64,000 nucleotides of DNA from Tissierellia bacterium (GCA_012519495.1 JAAYQA010000016.1:1-64000), one strand, 5' to 3'; positions 41,913 through 50,265 are shown, counted from the stretch's first letter. The notes: a model not told the origin generated them from the letters alone. Numbers and translations: made by a program.

Positions 41913-43196
41913 CTACTCCCTTCGGGCCATCACGGCTCTTGCATGGGCGGTGAGACCTTCTTTTGTTGCCATCCGTACCACCGGATCGGCTAATTCCAAA
42001 AACTTCTCTTCGGTAAAATAGCTGACCGAGGTTTTCTTCTGAAAATCCTGTACCGACAAAGGCGACGAAAAACGCGCCGTGCCGGCGGTCGGCAGGGTAT
42101 GATTGGGGCCGGCCAGATAATCCCCCAGTGCTTCAGGTGTCCAGCTTCCCACAAAGACGGATCCTGCGTTTTCCACAGCGGGCACCCAGTCAAACGGCGC
42201 TTCCACCTGCAGGGACAAATGCTCCGGTGCCAGGCGATTGCTGATTTGCATGGCTTCGTGCAAGTCCTTTGTCATGACGATTGCGCTGCCGTTTTGGATC
42301 GCTTTTTCCGCAATCTCTTTGCGCGGCAAGAGCGCCAGCTGCCGTTTCACTTCGTTTTGCGTTTCTTCTGCAAGCTTTGTGTTATTGGTCAGAAGGATGG
42401 CGCGGGAATGCGGATCGTGTTCCGCCTGCGACAGCAGATCGGCCGCTACCACCCCGGCGGAAGCGCTCCCGTCGGCAATAATCAGAATCTCCGAAGGCCC
42501 GGCAATCATATCAATATCTACCTGCCCGTATACCAAACGCTTGGCTGCCGCCACAAAGCGATTCCCCGGTCCTGTGATCTTGTCCACCGCGGGGCAACTT
42601 TCTGTGCCATAGGCCAAAGCGGCTATCGCCTGCGCGCCGCCGGCCAGAAAGATCCGCTCCACACCCAGACAATGCGCCGTCGCCATCACGATATCGTGTG
42701 CACGGCCTTCTGCCGCAGGCGGGGTGGCAATCACAATCTCTTTAACCCCCGCTACCTGGGCCGGTATCACATTCATAATCACGGTCGACGGATACGCCGC
42801 CGTACCGCCGGGAATATACACGCCCACGCGTTTCAGCGGGCGGACAATCTGCCCCAAAAGGGCGCCGTCATCCTGCATCCACCAGCCGGTGGCTTTCTGC
42901 TTCTCATGATACGCCCGCACCCGTCGGATCGACAGTTGGATCGCATCATACAAAGCGGGGTCTTCTTTTTCCAGCCGTGCGGCCGCTTCTTTTCGTGCTT
43001 CCTGCGGTGCATAAAACTCGGCGGAATCCACGCCGTCAAATTCTTGCGTATACGCGCGCACAGCCGCATCACCCTGCGATCTGACCGCTTCAATAATCGG
43101 CTGTACAACCGACTCCGCTTCTTTCTCGTCTAAACTGGGTGTAAGCTGTTTGATAATTTCTTCTGCAGATTGCTCCGCTGTTTGCATCCATTTCAT
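41913..43196 (-). CDS. hisD: Histidinol dehydrogenase
   Basis: A 427-residue zinc enzyme oxidising histidinol to histidine in two NAD steps. Motifs: LKRVGVYIPGGTAAYPSTVI, ITGPGNRFVAAAKRLVYG, DMIAGPSEILIIADG, LSQAEHDPHSRA and APEHLSLQ (active-site HExE-type region) plus AGPNHTLPTAGTARFSS. Overlaps hisG by 4 nt. Confidence 0.96.
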   Translation of the reverse strand: MKWMQTAEQSAEEIIKQLTPSLDEKEAESVVQPIIEAVRSQGDAAVRAYTQEFDGVDSAEFYAPQEARKEAAARLEKEDPALYDAIQLSIRRVRAYHEKQKATGWWMQDDGALLGQIVRPLKRVGVYIPGGTAAYPSTVIMNVIPAQVAGVKEIVIATPPAAEGRAHDIVMATAHCLGVERIFLAGGAQAIAALAYGTESCPAVDKITGPGNRFVAAAKRLVYGQVDIDMIAGPSEILIIADGSASAGVVAADLLSQAEHDPHSRAILLTNNTKLAEETQNEVKRQLALLPRKEIAEKAIQNGSAIVMTKDLHEAMQISNRLAPEHLSLQVEAPFDWVPAVENAGSVFVGSWTPEALGDYLAGPNHTLPTAGTARFSSPLSVQDFQKKTSVSYFTEEKFLELADPVVRMATKEGLTAHARAVMARRE

Positions 43197-43822
43197 AGGC
43201 CTTGCTCCGTTTTTTCCCGCAATACATCGGTAATAGCGCGGATCTCTTTTTGTTTGAATCGATACGACGCCTTGTTGGCAATCAGGCGGGCGCTGCTGGG
43301 AAGAATCTCGCGTATAACTTCCAGATTGTTCTCCCGCAGTGTGGTGCCCGTCTGCACCAGATCCACAATCACATCCGACAAAGCCAAAAGCGGTGCCACT
43401 TCGATCGATCCGTGCAGTTTGATGATTTCCGTTTCCCGATGAATCGACTGATAAAATTCCCGTGTTAAGCGGGTGTATTTGGTCGCCACGCGCAACGCGC
43501 GGCCGGTATCTTCCTCATAATCGGCGGGCGCTGCAACACACAGGGTGCAGGCGCCGGTTTTTAGATCCAGCAATTCAAACACATCGCAGTCTTCTTCCGC
43601 CAGCACATCTTTCCCGATAATGCCCACATCGCACACCCCGCGGGCTACATACACGCCCACATCGGACGGCTTTACCAGAATATAGCGCAAACCGCGCTCG
43701 GGCACTTCCAGGATCAGTTTTCGGGTTTTCCCGGGGTCGGCTGGCAATTCATACGGTGTGCCCGCCAGCAACGGTACCATATCTTTTGCCAAACGCCCCG
43801 TGGGTAAAGCGATACTAAACAT
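43193..43822 (-). CDS. hisG: ATP phosphoribosyltransferase, short catalytic subunit
   Basis: A 209-residue HisGS, first enzyme of histidine synthesis. ALPTGRLAKDMVPLL, PSDVGVYVARGVCDVGIIG, and the PRPP-binding VIVDLVQTGTTLRENNL are typical. It lacks the C-terminal regulatory domain and needs HisZ, which is encoded immediately upstream with an 8-nt overlap. ATG 43822 gives the conserved start; upstream codons in the frame fall within hisZ. Confidence 0.95.
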   Translation of the reverse strand: MFSIALPTGRLAKDMVPLLAGTPYELPADPGKTRKLILEVPERGLRYILVKPSDVGVYVARGVCDVGIIGKDVLAEEDCDVFELLDLKTGACTLCVAAPADYEEDTGRALRVATKYTRLTREFYQSIHRETEIIKLHGSIEVAPLLALSDVIVDLVQTGTTLRENNLEVIREILPSSARLIANKASYRFKQKEIRAITDVLREKTEQGL

Positions 43823-44963
43823 GGCATTCCTCCCATTGGCCGTTGGTATAGCGCAATTGGCGCCTGGCCCGCAGTCCTTTCGGCACATGCTTTTCCGTGC
43901 GGAGACTGCGCCCTTCTTTTTGCAAAGCCGCGCGCTTTTCCATCAGCTCGGTGACCGGGGTGTCTGTACCGTACAAAAGCAGCGTGTCCACATCATACGG
44001 CTTCTGGGTTTTATAATAGGCACGCAAGCGATCCAGATACACGGCAAAACCCATGGCTCCCACATTTTTTCTGAGCTTTTCCGCCAGGCGGTCATAGCGG
44101 CCGCCCGCCAGGACCATATGCGGTACCGCCCGCACATACCCCTGCATTACAATCCCGCTGTAATAATCTACGGGATTCAGAATCGATGTATCCAAAACCA
44201 GATGATCCCGGTATTCGGTGTCTTTAAACATTTCGTGCAGGGTGCGCACTTCCTCCAGCGCCTGCAAAAAACGCGCGCCGGCTTCCGTATTCGGCCCGAA
44301 CAGGGGCTCTTTTAACGGAGCCAGTCGCTCGGCGGCTTCCTGTAGCGGGGCTGCGGTATCCGAAAGCACTTCCAAGGCACGGCTCTGTGCGCCGGATAAA
44401 CCGGCCTGTTCGGCCAACTGCTGCAAGTCATGCAGATTCTTTTTTTGCAGACAAACGGCCATCTGCTCACGCACCCGCGGTTCAACCGGCAGCGTCAGAA
44501 GAACCGACGCCACCAGATCCGCATGCGACAGCGTCAGCACATAGTCCTCGTCCACAGCCGCCAGGCTCTGCAGCGCAAGAAGCACAATCTCCCCTACGGC
44601 AAACGCATCCATCGGTCCGATCATCTCCAGACCGCACTGATGAATCTCCTTATATTCGCGGGTACTTTGTTGAAAGCGGTACACATTTTCGTTGTAATAA
44701 ATCCGGGATAAGGAATCGGGATGGATCTCGACATTTTTCAGAATCGACAGAGTCATGTCGGGTTTCAGGGCCATCAGTTTTCCGTCGGCGCTGTTGAACG
44801 TAATTACGCCCTCGCCGGCCAGAAAGCCCTGATAATCGTGATAGAAGCTGTATTCTTCAAAGCGGGTGTTCCGATACTTTTTATAGCCGAAAGACTCGTA
44901 CAACGCAGACAGTTGCAACGTTGCGGCCTCCTCCTTCGGTAAGGCGGAAAGATAATTTTCCAC
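43815..44963 (-). CDS. hisZ: ATP phosphoribosyltransferase regulatory subunit
   Basis: A 382-residue HisRS-like protein without synthetase activity. The class II-type motifs are altered (LMALKPDMTLSILKNV, YYNENVYRFQ, RYDRLAEKLRKNVGAMGFAV). Forms an octameric complex with HisG and carries the histidine feedback site. First gene of an eleven-gene operon with a strong promoter 35 nt upstream. Confidence 0.93.
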   Translation of the reverse strand: MENYLSALPKEEAATLQLSALYESFGYKKYRNTRFEEYSFYHDYQGFLAGEGVITFNSADGKLMALKPDMTLSILKNVEIHPDSLSRIYYNENVYRFQQSTREYKEIHQCGLEMIGPMDAFAVGEIVLLALQSLAAVDEDYVLTLSHADLVASVLLTLPVEPRVREQMAVCLQKKNLHDLQQLAEQAGLSGAQSRALEVLSDTAAPLQEAAERLAPLKEPLFGPNTEAGARFLQALEEVRTLHEMFKDTEYRDHLVLDTSILNPVDYYSGIVMQGYVRAVPHMVLAGGRYDRLAEKLRKNVGAMGFAVYLDRLRAYYKTQKPYDVDTLLLYGTDTPVTELMEKRAALQKEGRSLRTEKHVPKGLRARRQLRYTNGQWEECHV

Positions 44964-44986
44964 GGCAGTCTCCTTTATAATGAATG

Positions 44987-45000
44987 TACTTTATAAAGTA
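44987..45000 (-). promoter_or_regulatory. Palindrome TACTTTATAAAGTA at the his promoter
   Basis: A perfect 14-bp palindrome covering the last bases of the -10 box and the start of transcription, a standard place for a repressor site. A histidine-responsive TrpR-like regulator (HisR/YerC) is a candidate; that is inference. Confidence 0.55.
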
Positions 45001-45025
45001 TATCCATCCCGCCGGAAGCCGTCAA
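44997..45025 (-). promoter_or_regulatory. Promoter of the his operon
   Basis: On the minus strand TTGACG (45025-45020), 17-nt spacer, TATACT (45002-44997). The ~25-nt leader before hisZ is too short for a T-box or attenuator. Confidence 0.88.
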
Positions 45026-45078
45026 GCGTTATGATAATGCGTAAAGGTAAATCATCAATTTTTGAACAATCTTGGGCA

Positions 45079-45107
45079 CAGAAAGAGCCGGGCTCTTCTG
45101 TTTTTTT
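45079..45107 (+). terminator. Terminator-like hairpin on the plus strand between the selenoprotein and his genes
   Basis: CAGAAAGAGCC pairs with GGCTCTTCTG and seven T follow on the plus strand. On the minus strand, where both neighbours are encoded, no T run follows. It may end an antisense transcript or only insulate the genes. Confidence 0.4.
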
Positions 45108-45112
45108 GCATA

Positions 45113-45445
45113 TTACTTTTCAAATACGGTTTGGCAGGCCGGGCAGGTAATGCGCAGCTTTCCTTTGTCTTTGGGTACCGACAGCTTCTTGCCGCAATGC
45201 GGGCAGGCAACAATCTGAAAGTCGATCGCCTGTTCAATCTGCTGCGGGCTGAATCCCACAATCATTTCCTCACCGATCAAAAAAGCCGGCACGCCGCACA
45301 CGCCCCGATTCTGCAGCTCCACCGCTGCCGCCTGTTCCGTCATCACATTGCGCTCGGTAAACGGATACCCCTTCTGTCGCAAATAATCCTTTGCGGTCGT
45401 ACAATGCGGTCAGGTCGGGCTCGTAAAAACCTGAATCTTTTTCAT
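45113..45445 (-). CDS. Glutaredoxin-like selenoprotein (UxxC) with C-terminal zinc ribbon
   Basis: A 110-residue protein if UGA at 45412-45410 is read as selenocysteine. From ATG 45445 the frame reads MKKIQVFTSPT-U-PHCTTAK, placing Sec at residue 12 in U-P-H-C, exactly where glutaredoxins and NrdH have CPxC. The thioredoxin fold follows with RGVCGVPAFLIGEEMIVGF (cis-Pro ~53). The C-terminal 35 residues add a zinc ribbon with CPHC (81-84) and CPAC (101-104). A hairpin fitting a bacterial SECIS starts 15 nt after the UGA. AAAGGATG precedes the ATG. Without recoding only an 11-residue peptide would be made. Likely a thiol-disulphide or selenenyl reductase in the cytoplasm. Confidence 0.85.
45378..45395 (-). 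promoter_or_regulatory. Bacterial SECIS-like element
   Basis: On the minus strand CGCAAA (45395-45390), loop GGATTA, TTTGCG (45383-45378). The apical loop begins with GG and lies 20 nt after the UGA, within the distance known for bacterial SECIS elements recognised by SelB. Confidence 0.75.
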
Positions 45446-45485
45446 AGTGTCATCATCCTTTCTTATTCCCTATATATACCCGCCA

Positions 45486-45517
45486 ATAAAAAAACGACAT
45501 CCGGTTAAGGATGCCGT
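45486..45517 (-). terminator. Terminator of hcp
   Basis: On the minus strand ACGGCATCC (45517-45509) pairs with GGATGTCGT (45502-45494), followed by a run of T. It lies between hcp and the downstream selenoprotein gene. Confidence 0.88.
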
Positions 45518-45578
45518 TTTGTGTGAAGAGAAATCCCTTCTCCGATGCGTGAAGGAGAGGCGGGAATGCGTGCCTTTT

Positions 45579-47213
45579 TTACGATGCAAAGAACAAATTG
45601 ATATCTTCTTCCACCGTTTTGTTCGGTGCAATGCCGAAGTTTTCCACCAGCACCTTTGTTACATTGGGCGAAAGGAAAGCCGGCAGGGTCGGGCCGAGAT
45701 GAATGTTTTTTACGCCGAGCGACAAAAGCGCCAGCAAGACGATGACGGCCTTTTGCTCATACCAGGCGATATTGTATACGATCGGCAGCTCGTTGATGTC
45801 GGTTTCAAATACTTCCGCCAGCTTCATGGCAATCACTGCCAGGGAATACGAGTCGTTGCACTGCCCGGCATCCAACACGCGCGGGATCCCGCCGATATCG
45901 CCCAGGGGCAACTTATTGTAGCGGTATTTTGCACAGCCTGCGGTCAGAATGACGGCATCTTCCGGCAGAGCTTCCGCAAATTCGGTGTAGTAGCTGCGGT
46001 CTTTATTGCGACCGTCGCAGCCGGCCATAACTACAAACTTTTTAATCGCACCGGATTTTACCGCATCGACCACTTTGTCGGCCAGGGCGAGCACTTGCGC
46101 ATGCGCAAAGCCACCTACGATTTCCCCCGTTTCGATCTCTGTGGGCGGTTCGGTTTTCTTGGCGTGTTCGATCAGTTCGGTAAAGTCTTTTTCTTCCCCG
46201 ATACCGCCCGGAATGTGTTTGCAGCCCGGATAGCCGGCTGCACCCGTTGTATACAGACGGTCCTTATAGCTGTCCTGTACCGGTACGATGCAGTTGGTCG
46301 TCATCAGTATCGGGCCGTTGAACGACGCAAATTCCTCTTTCTGATGCCACCAGCTTCCGCCGTAATTGCCCACAAAGTGATCATACTTTTTGAACGCCGG
46401 ATAGTAATTGGCGGGCAGCATTTCCGAATGGGTGTAAATGTCGACCCCGGCATCCTTCGATTGCTCCAGAAGCATCTCAAAGTCGCGCAGATCGTGTCCG
46501 GAAACTAAAATCCCGGGCTTGTTGCGCGTGCCGATATTGACTTTCGTTATCTCCGGATTCCCGTATGCGCCGGTATTGGCGGCATCCAGTGTCGCCATGC
46601 CCTTGACGCCGTGCGCACCGGTATCCAGTGTCAGCTGTACCAGATCGTCTACGCTTAAGCGGTCGTCAAGTGTCTTTGCCATGGCTTCCTGCATAAACGC
46701 GTCGACTTCCTCATTGTCCTGCAAGAGCGCATTGGCATGCTTGGTGTAGGCCGCCAGACCCTTCACCCCGTAGGTAATCAGCTCGCGCAGACTGCGGATA
46801 TCTTCGTTTTCTGTTGCCAGCACGCCGACGGTTTTTGCCTTTTCATCCTGGGCCGCCGGATCCTTTTCGGTATAGATTGCGGCTTCGGACAAACCCGAGC
46901 GGTCTTTCAGTCTGGACGCCGCCGCTTTTTTCGCGTCGATCGTTTCATTGATACGCGCGCGAATCGCCTCGGAATCAAAATTGGCATTGGTAATGGTGGT
47001 AAAAAGATTCAAAGATACGCGGTGATTGTCCTCTTTATCCACTTGCGTTCCTTCTGCGCGCAATTTCATAAGTACTTCCGAATACCCTTTGGTGACATAG
47101 ATCAGCAAATCCTGCAGATTGGCCACCTGGGCATTCTTGCCGCACACACCCACCCGTGTGCAGCCGGTATTGCGGGCCGTCTCCTGACATTGATAACAAA
47201 ACATATCGCTCAT
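45579..47213 (-). CDS. hcp: Hydroxylamine reductase (hybrid-cluster/prismane protein)
   Basis: A 544-residue hybrid-cluster protein. The N-terminal [20 protein letters not shown] has cysteines in CX2CX8CX5C spacing for the cubane cluster, and the hybrid-cluster ligands appear in [31 protein letters not shown] and [13 protein letters not shown]. It reduces NO or hydroxylamine under nitrosative stress. Its promoter carries a palindromic site at -41.5, and a Crp/Fnr regulator gene lies upstream on the same strand, an HcpR-hcp arrangement. Confidence 0.96.
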   Translation of the reverse strand: MSDMFCYQCQETARNTGCTRVGVCGKNAQVANLQDLLIYVTKGYSEVLMKLRAEGTQVDKEDNHRVSLNLFTTITNANFDSEAIRARINETIDAKKAAASRLKDRSGLSEAAIYTEKDPAAQDEKAKTVGVLATENEDIRSLRELITYGVKGLAAYTKHANALLQDNEEVDAFMQEAMAKTLDDRLSVDDLVQLTLDTGAHGVKGMATLDAANTGAYGNPEITKVNIGTRNKPGILVSGHDLRDFEMLLEQSKDAGVDIYTHSEMLPANYYPAFKKYDHFVGNYGGSWWHQKEEFASFNGPILMTTNCIVPVQDSYKDRLYTTGAAGYPGCKHIPGGIGEEKDFTELIEHAKKTEPPTEIETGEIVGGFAHAQVLALADKVVDAVKSGAIKKFVVMAGCDGRNKDRSYYTEFAEALPEDAVILTAGCAKYRYNKLPLGDIGGIPRVLDAGQCNDSYSLAVIAMKLAEVFETDINELPIVYNIAWYEQKAVIVLLALLSLGVKNIHLGPTLPAFLSPNVTKVLVENFGIAPNKTVEEDINLFFAS

Positions 47214-47235
47214 ATAGCGCCTCCTTTTACGTTTT

Positions 47236-47284
47236 GTTTCAGTATATCATTTTCTCACACAAAAAACCGTAACGAATGTTACGG
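47236..47284 (-). promoter_or_regulatory. hcp promoter with HcpR-like operator
   Basis: CCGTAACGAATGTTACGG (47267-47284) is a near-perfect palindrome with GTAAC-N4-GTTAC core. On the minus strand it is followed after 20 nt by TATACT. Counting from the expected start, the centre is at -41.5, the classical class II position for Crp/Fnr activators; a good -35 box is missing, as expected for an activated promoter. Confidence 0.7.
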
Positions 47285-47568
47285 TCCGAAGGGAAGACAA
47301 AATCGTACTTGTAGAGCCTCCCGCAGTTTGGATCGGAAAACTGGTTAAAGAAGAAAAAGGGTTTCTCCGCAGTCGGCATTCGGAGTGAGCGGCAGAGCCT
47401 GTGGGCTAAGGCGGAAATTGCGCTACAGCCGCGTTCTTGTGGCACGCTTTTGCCACTGTCGCGGCTGTAATTTCCGCCGTGCCCCGACAGGCTCCCGCGA
47501 ACGGAGCTGTCGGCGGAGGAGATCCCTTTTTCGACCCCTATGCTCCGTTGGTTTGTCTTCACGCGCAA
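47285..47568. repeat. 284-bp palindromic element flanked by 24-bp direct repeats
   Basis: The segment between two identical 24-bp copies of the HcpR-like palindrome (47265-47288 and 47567-47590) folds on itself: GAAGACAAA near the left end matches TTTGTCTTC near the right end, AAAAAGGG matches CCCTTTTT, and the centre contains GGCGGAAATT/AATTTCCGCC, ACAGCCGCG/CGCGGCTGT and GTGGCA/TGCCAC. No ORF is convincing. It looks like a MITE-type insertion or a large structured RNA. Confidence 0.6.
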
Positions 47569-47586
47569 CCGTAACGAATGTTACGG
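47569..47586. repeat. Second copy of the HcpR-like palindrome
   Basis: Same 18 bp as at 47267-47284. It contains the stop codon of the Crp/Fnr regulator gene, so here it is partly coding sequence. Confidence 0.7.
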
Positions 47587-48225
47587 TCCGGTGCAGATCG
47601 TGATGCGGTTTTTGTCGATACGGATCAGCCCCTCTTCTTCCATATTCCGCAATTCACGTGAAAGAGACGGTCGGGTGGTGCCTAAATAGGCTGCCATTTC
47701 TTCGCGGTTAAACGACAGATCCGCCGTGCCGTGCTCATCGGCCACCCGGTGCAGATACTGCAGGATCTTCTGCCGCAGCGTCTGTTCCATCACAATCAAA
47801 AGCTTCTGATTCAGGCCGTAGGCTTTTTCCGAGAGGATACTCAGCATATTAAACAGGAGCTTTCTAACAAGGGGGTCGTCCGTATGGCGCATTAAAAGCT
47901 CTTTCGGTATGCACAAAACGCGCGTGTCCTCGGTGGCAAGGCAGCTGTAGTCGTAGGTTTTGTGATCCAGATATGCATACACTTCCGCAAACATAGTGCC
48001 CGGTTTGGTAAACCGGTTCAGTATGGTGCGGCGCCCGTCGGGACCCAGCCCTTCTACCTGCACCCCTCCCTCCAGCAGCAAATAAATATAGCGGGGCGTC
48101 TCCCCCTGCTGAAACACATAGGCGTCTTTGGCAATGGGTTTTTCAAAAGAGGACGAGCGTGCGATGATCGTTTGCACTTCCGTTTCAGACAAACCGCGAA
48201 ACAGCGAAAAATCGGCAATATTCAT
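47581..48225 (-). CDS. Crp/Fnr-family transcriptional regulator (HcpR-like)
   Basis: A 214-residue regulator with an N-terminal cyclic-nucleotide-binding-type beta barrel (YVFQQGETPRYIYLLLEGGV, ~35-55), a dimerisation helix (~110-140) and a C-terminal HTH (MAAYLGTTRPSLSRELRNME, ~173-192). No iron-sulphur cysteines at the N terminus, so it is not FNR-like; HcpR proteins bind haem or sense NO. Encoded upstream of hcp with matching palindromes in between, so it most likely activates hcp. Confidence 0.85.
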   Translation of the reverse strand: MNIADFSLFRGLSETEVQTIIARSSSFEKPIAKDAYVFQQGETPRYIYLLLEGGVQVEGLGPDGRRTILNRFTKPGTMFAEVYAYLDHKTYDYSCLATEDTRVLCIPKELLMRHTDDPLVRKLLFNMLSILSEKAYGLNQKLLIVMEQTLRQKILQYLHRVADEHGTADLSFNREEMAAYLGTTRPSLSRELRNMEEEGLIRIDKNRITICTGP

Positions 48226-48234
48226 AGGCTCTCC

Positions 48235-48957
48235 TTAGGGGATATGCACGCCGAAAAAGATCGAAAGCGTGGACAGCTTTGTCGGGTCCTCGCTTTTGTA
48301 AATCCGTTCGATCACGGGCTCGGCATCATACGTTTCTATAAACGGCATAAAGGCATCTTCCTTTTTGGCGGTATCCAGTATCCCGGCGCGGGCAATCCCG
48401 CTGCGCTGATGCGGACAGCCGGCCGATCCCGGGTTCACAAACACCGGGTCATGGCCGATCAAAAGCGGCGCATGATGATGTCCGTAGAGAATCATATGCA
48501 GATTATCCGGCAAAAAACGCCTGCGCAAGTCGTCTTCTGTGGGATCAAACTGTACGGGATGGTATAAACGGTTTTTGTCCGTCGCATAATGCTTGGCGAG
48601 GATCCGCCCGTGTTCGGTTTCCTGCACCCATTCTTCCCGGCAGTTTTTTATCCAGTCCAGATGCGCTTTGTTCAGCCCGCTTCGCACATAGGCATGCTGC
48701 GCTTTTTCCAAAGGCCGGATCAGCTCGGGCTGTTTTGTCTCGATCCCGATCACCGACAGATCGTGATTGCCGTATAAATGCACAGCGGGAATCGGCAAAG
48801 ACGCCAAGGTGTCAATCACCTCGGGCGTATCCGGTCCGAGCGCGGTCGTGTCACCCAGATTGAGGATTTTTTCTACGCCCTCTTTTCGGAAACGCGCCAA
48901 AAGAACCTGCAGGGCAGGTAAATTGCCGTGCAGGTCTGCAAACACTCCGATCCTCAT
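48235..48957 (-). CDS. Metallophosphoesterase (YfcE/MJ0936-like)
   Basis: A 240-residue calcineurin-like phosphoesterase. Metal motifs: VFADLHGNLPA, NLGDTTALGP, LYGNHDLSV, LYGHHHAPL. Such enzymes act as small phosphodiesterases or phosphatases; substrate unknown. Seven nt downstream of the DUF2325-like gene and 10 nt upstream of the crp-type gene, so the three form an operon. Confidence 0.88.
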   Translation of the reverse strand: MRIGVFADLHGNLPALQVLLARFRKEGVEKILNLGDTTALGPDTPEVIDTLASLPIPAVHLYGNHDLSVIGIETKQPELIRPLEKAQHAYVRSGLNKAHLDWIKNCREEWVQETEHGRILAKHYATDKNRLYHPVQFDPTEDDLRRRFLPDNLHMILYGHHHAPLLIGHDPVFVNPGSAGCPHQRSGIARAGILDTAKKEDAFMPFIETYDAEPVIERIYKSEDPTKLSTLSIFFGVHIP

Positions 48958-48963
48958 AGGCGT

Positions 48964-49980
48964 TTACGCTCCCTGTTCATGCGGGGTGATCGGCTCTGTT
49001 TCCATCAGCAGCGTCAAAAAGCGCGGGGCGTCGGTATTTTTTGTGTATAAAACGGGCAGACGGTATTTTTCGGAAATATCGTTGATCTTACTCAGCCCGT
49101 GCGGCGTAAGGGCATCCAGTACCACAACCACGGTATCGCCTGCGGTGCCGATGCGTTCCATAATATCAAAGCGCTCATCGCCTGTCAGAAAGCTCACATC
49201 GCCGCCGTATTCCTCTATTTCCTCCTGCACGCGCAAGGCATCCTGCAATTCACCCACAATCACATACGAACGCGCCGGGAAAAACGCCTGCGCAGCAGGC
49301 ACATTCAGCGTGTCTTCCGTCCCGGGTTCCACCGGTTTGCCAGGCAGCTTATACTTCCAGACCGCCCGCCCCTTTTCCGGTTCATTTTCATAATAGGCAT
49401 AGTCGATCAGATCGCCTTCCCCGATATCCAGATTCCGTATATCGTTGTCGGCAAGCGGGATGCGACGGGTGTCTTCGTCCGCTTTTTCTTCTATATATAA
49501 CAAATCCTCATACGGATCGTAACGCGTTTCGGCAAAGGCAAACATCCGCCGGCGGCACTCCTGCTTCTCTTCGGCTTTTTGCGCCAGGGAATAATCATAC
49601 ATGGTGCGCAGATTGCCGTTTTTCAAAATCACCGACTTGATCGCTTTGGCGCGCACCCAGTCCCCGTGTTCCAAACGCAGATTGCGCACAATGGACTCCG
49701 GCACAAAAATACGGAACGAGCCGATCGTTCCTCCGGACAATTCCCGTTTGAACCGCCCGATATACACGTGATTGATCTCGTCTTTGACCTCATGCATCTC
49801 GCCTGCTTCCGTTTGTGCGTTTGTTTCCGTCTGATTCCCGGACAATTTCCCCAGCGCTTCCAGTATTTTCACATACTGCGCCAGTGTATCCGCATCGGCC
49901 GGCAGCGTATCCGCCTGCATATTGCGGAGCGTTTTGTCCATTTCCCTTTTTATCTCTTCCAACCATTTTTTCGTATCCAT
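48964..49980 (-). CDS. DUF2325-like domain protein
   Basis: A 338-residue protein. The N-terminal ~65 residues are helical, then a region of beta character, and the C-terminal ~95 residues (YVIVGELQDALRVQEEIEEY, GDTVVVVLDALTPHGLSK, RLPVLYTKNTDAPRFL) resemble DUF2325, a Rossmann-like domain of unknown role. Its transcript has a ~110-nt leader with a terminator-like hairpin. Operon with the phosphoesterase and Crp/Fnr genes. Confidence 0.6.
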   Translation of the reverse strand: MDTKKWLEEIKREMDKTLRNMQADTLPADADTLAQYVKILEALGKLSGNQTETNAQTEAGEMHEVKDEINHVYIGRFKRELSGGTIGSFRIFVPESIVRNLRLEHGDWVRAKAIKSVILKNGNLRTMYDYSLAQKAEEKQECRRRMFAFAETRYDPYEDLLYIEEKADEDTRRIPLADNDIRNLDIGEGDLIDYAYYENEPEKGRAVWKYKLPGKPVEPGTEDTLNVPAAQAFFPARSYVIVGELQDALRVQEEIEEYGGDVSFLTGDERFDIMERIGTAGDTVVVVLDALTPHGLSKINDISEKYRLPVLYTKNTDAPRFLTLLMETEPITPHEQGA

Positions 49981-50023
49981 ATTGTATCCCTCGTTATCAT
50001 CGCGTTGGCTGCCATCCTCATAA

Positions 50024-50059
50024 AAAAAGAGGGCCGCCTATAAATATTATATAGGCGGC
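50024..50059 (-). promoter_or_regulatory. Leader terminator (attenuator) or small RNA terminator
   Basis: On the minus strand GCCGCCTATA (50059-50050) pairs with TATAGGCGGC (50042-50033), followed by CC and a T run at 50030-50024. It lies between a strong promoter and the DUF2325-like gene, so either it attenuates the operon or it ends a ~65-nt RNA. Confidence 0.65.
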
Positions 50060-50093
50060 AAGAAAGGAAGAAGAAAAATGATTCTTCATTACT

Positions 50094-50122
50094 ATTATAC
50101 GCAATTGTAAAGTACTTGTAAA
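50094..50122 (-). promoter_or_regulatory. Promoter of the DUF2325/phosphoesterase/crp operon
   Basis: On the minus strand TTTACA (50122-50117), 17-nt spacer, TATAAT (50099-50094). Divergently, TATAAT at 50233-50238 (+) is a likely -10 for folC. The 49981-50265 gap holds only these elements. Confidence 0.82.
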
Positions 50123-50265
50123 GACCGCGTGAAAATCCTTTTATTTGTTTGGACTACCATCTTCCGCCTGTAGCTTTTATATACCCGATCGGGGCACATT
50201 CTATCACCGTGTTCCGGGTCTGTTTCGTAGTGTATAATAAAGCATATCACAATGCGGAGGTTTGC

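Noticed and set aside
45570..47213. Selenocysteine in hcp or other genes
   Set aside because: No other ORF in the window is interrupted by a TGA in a redox motif with a following SECIS-like hairpin.
47239..47568. 109-residue minus-strand ORF in the hcp upstream gap
   Set aside because: The whole stretch is a palindromic element; composition is not protein-like and there is no ribosome site.
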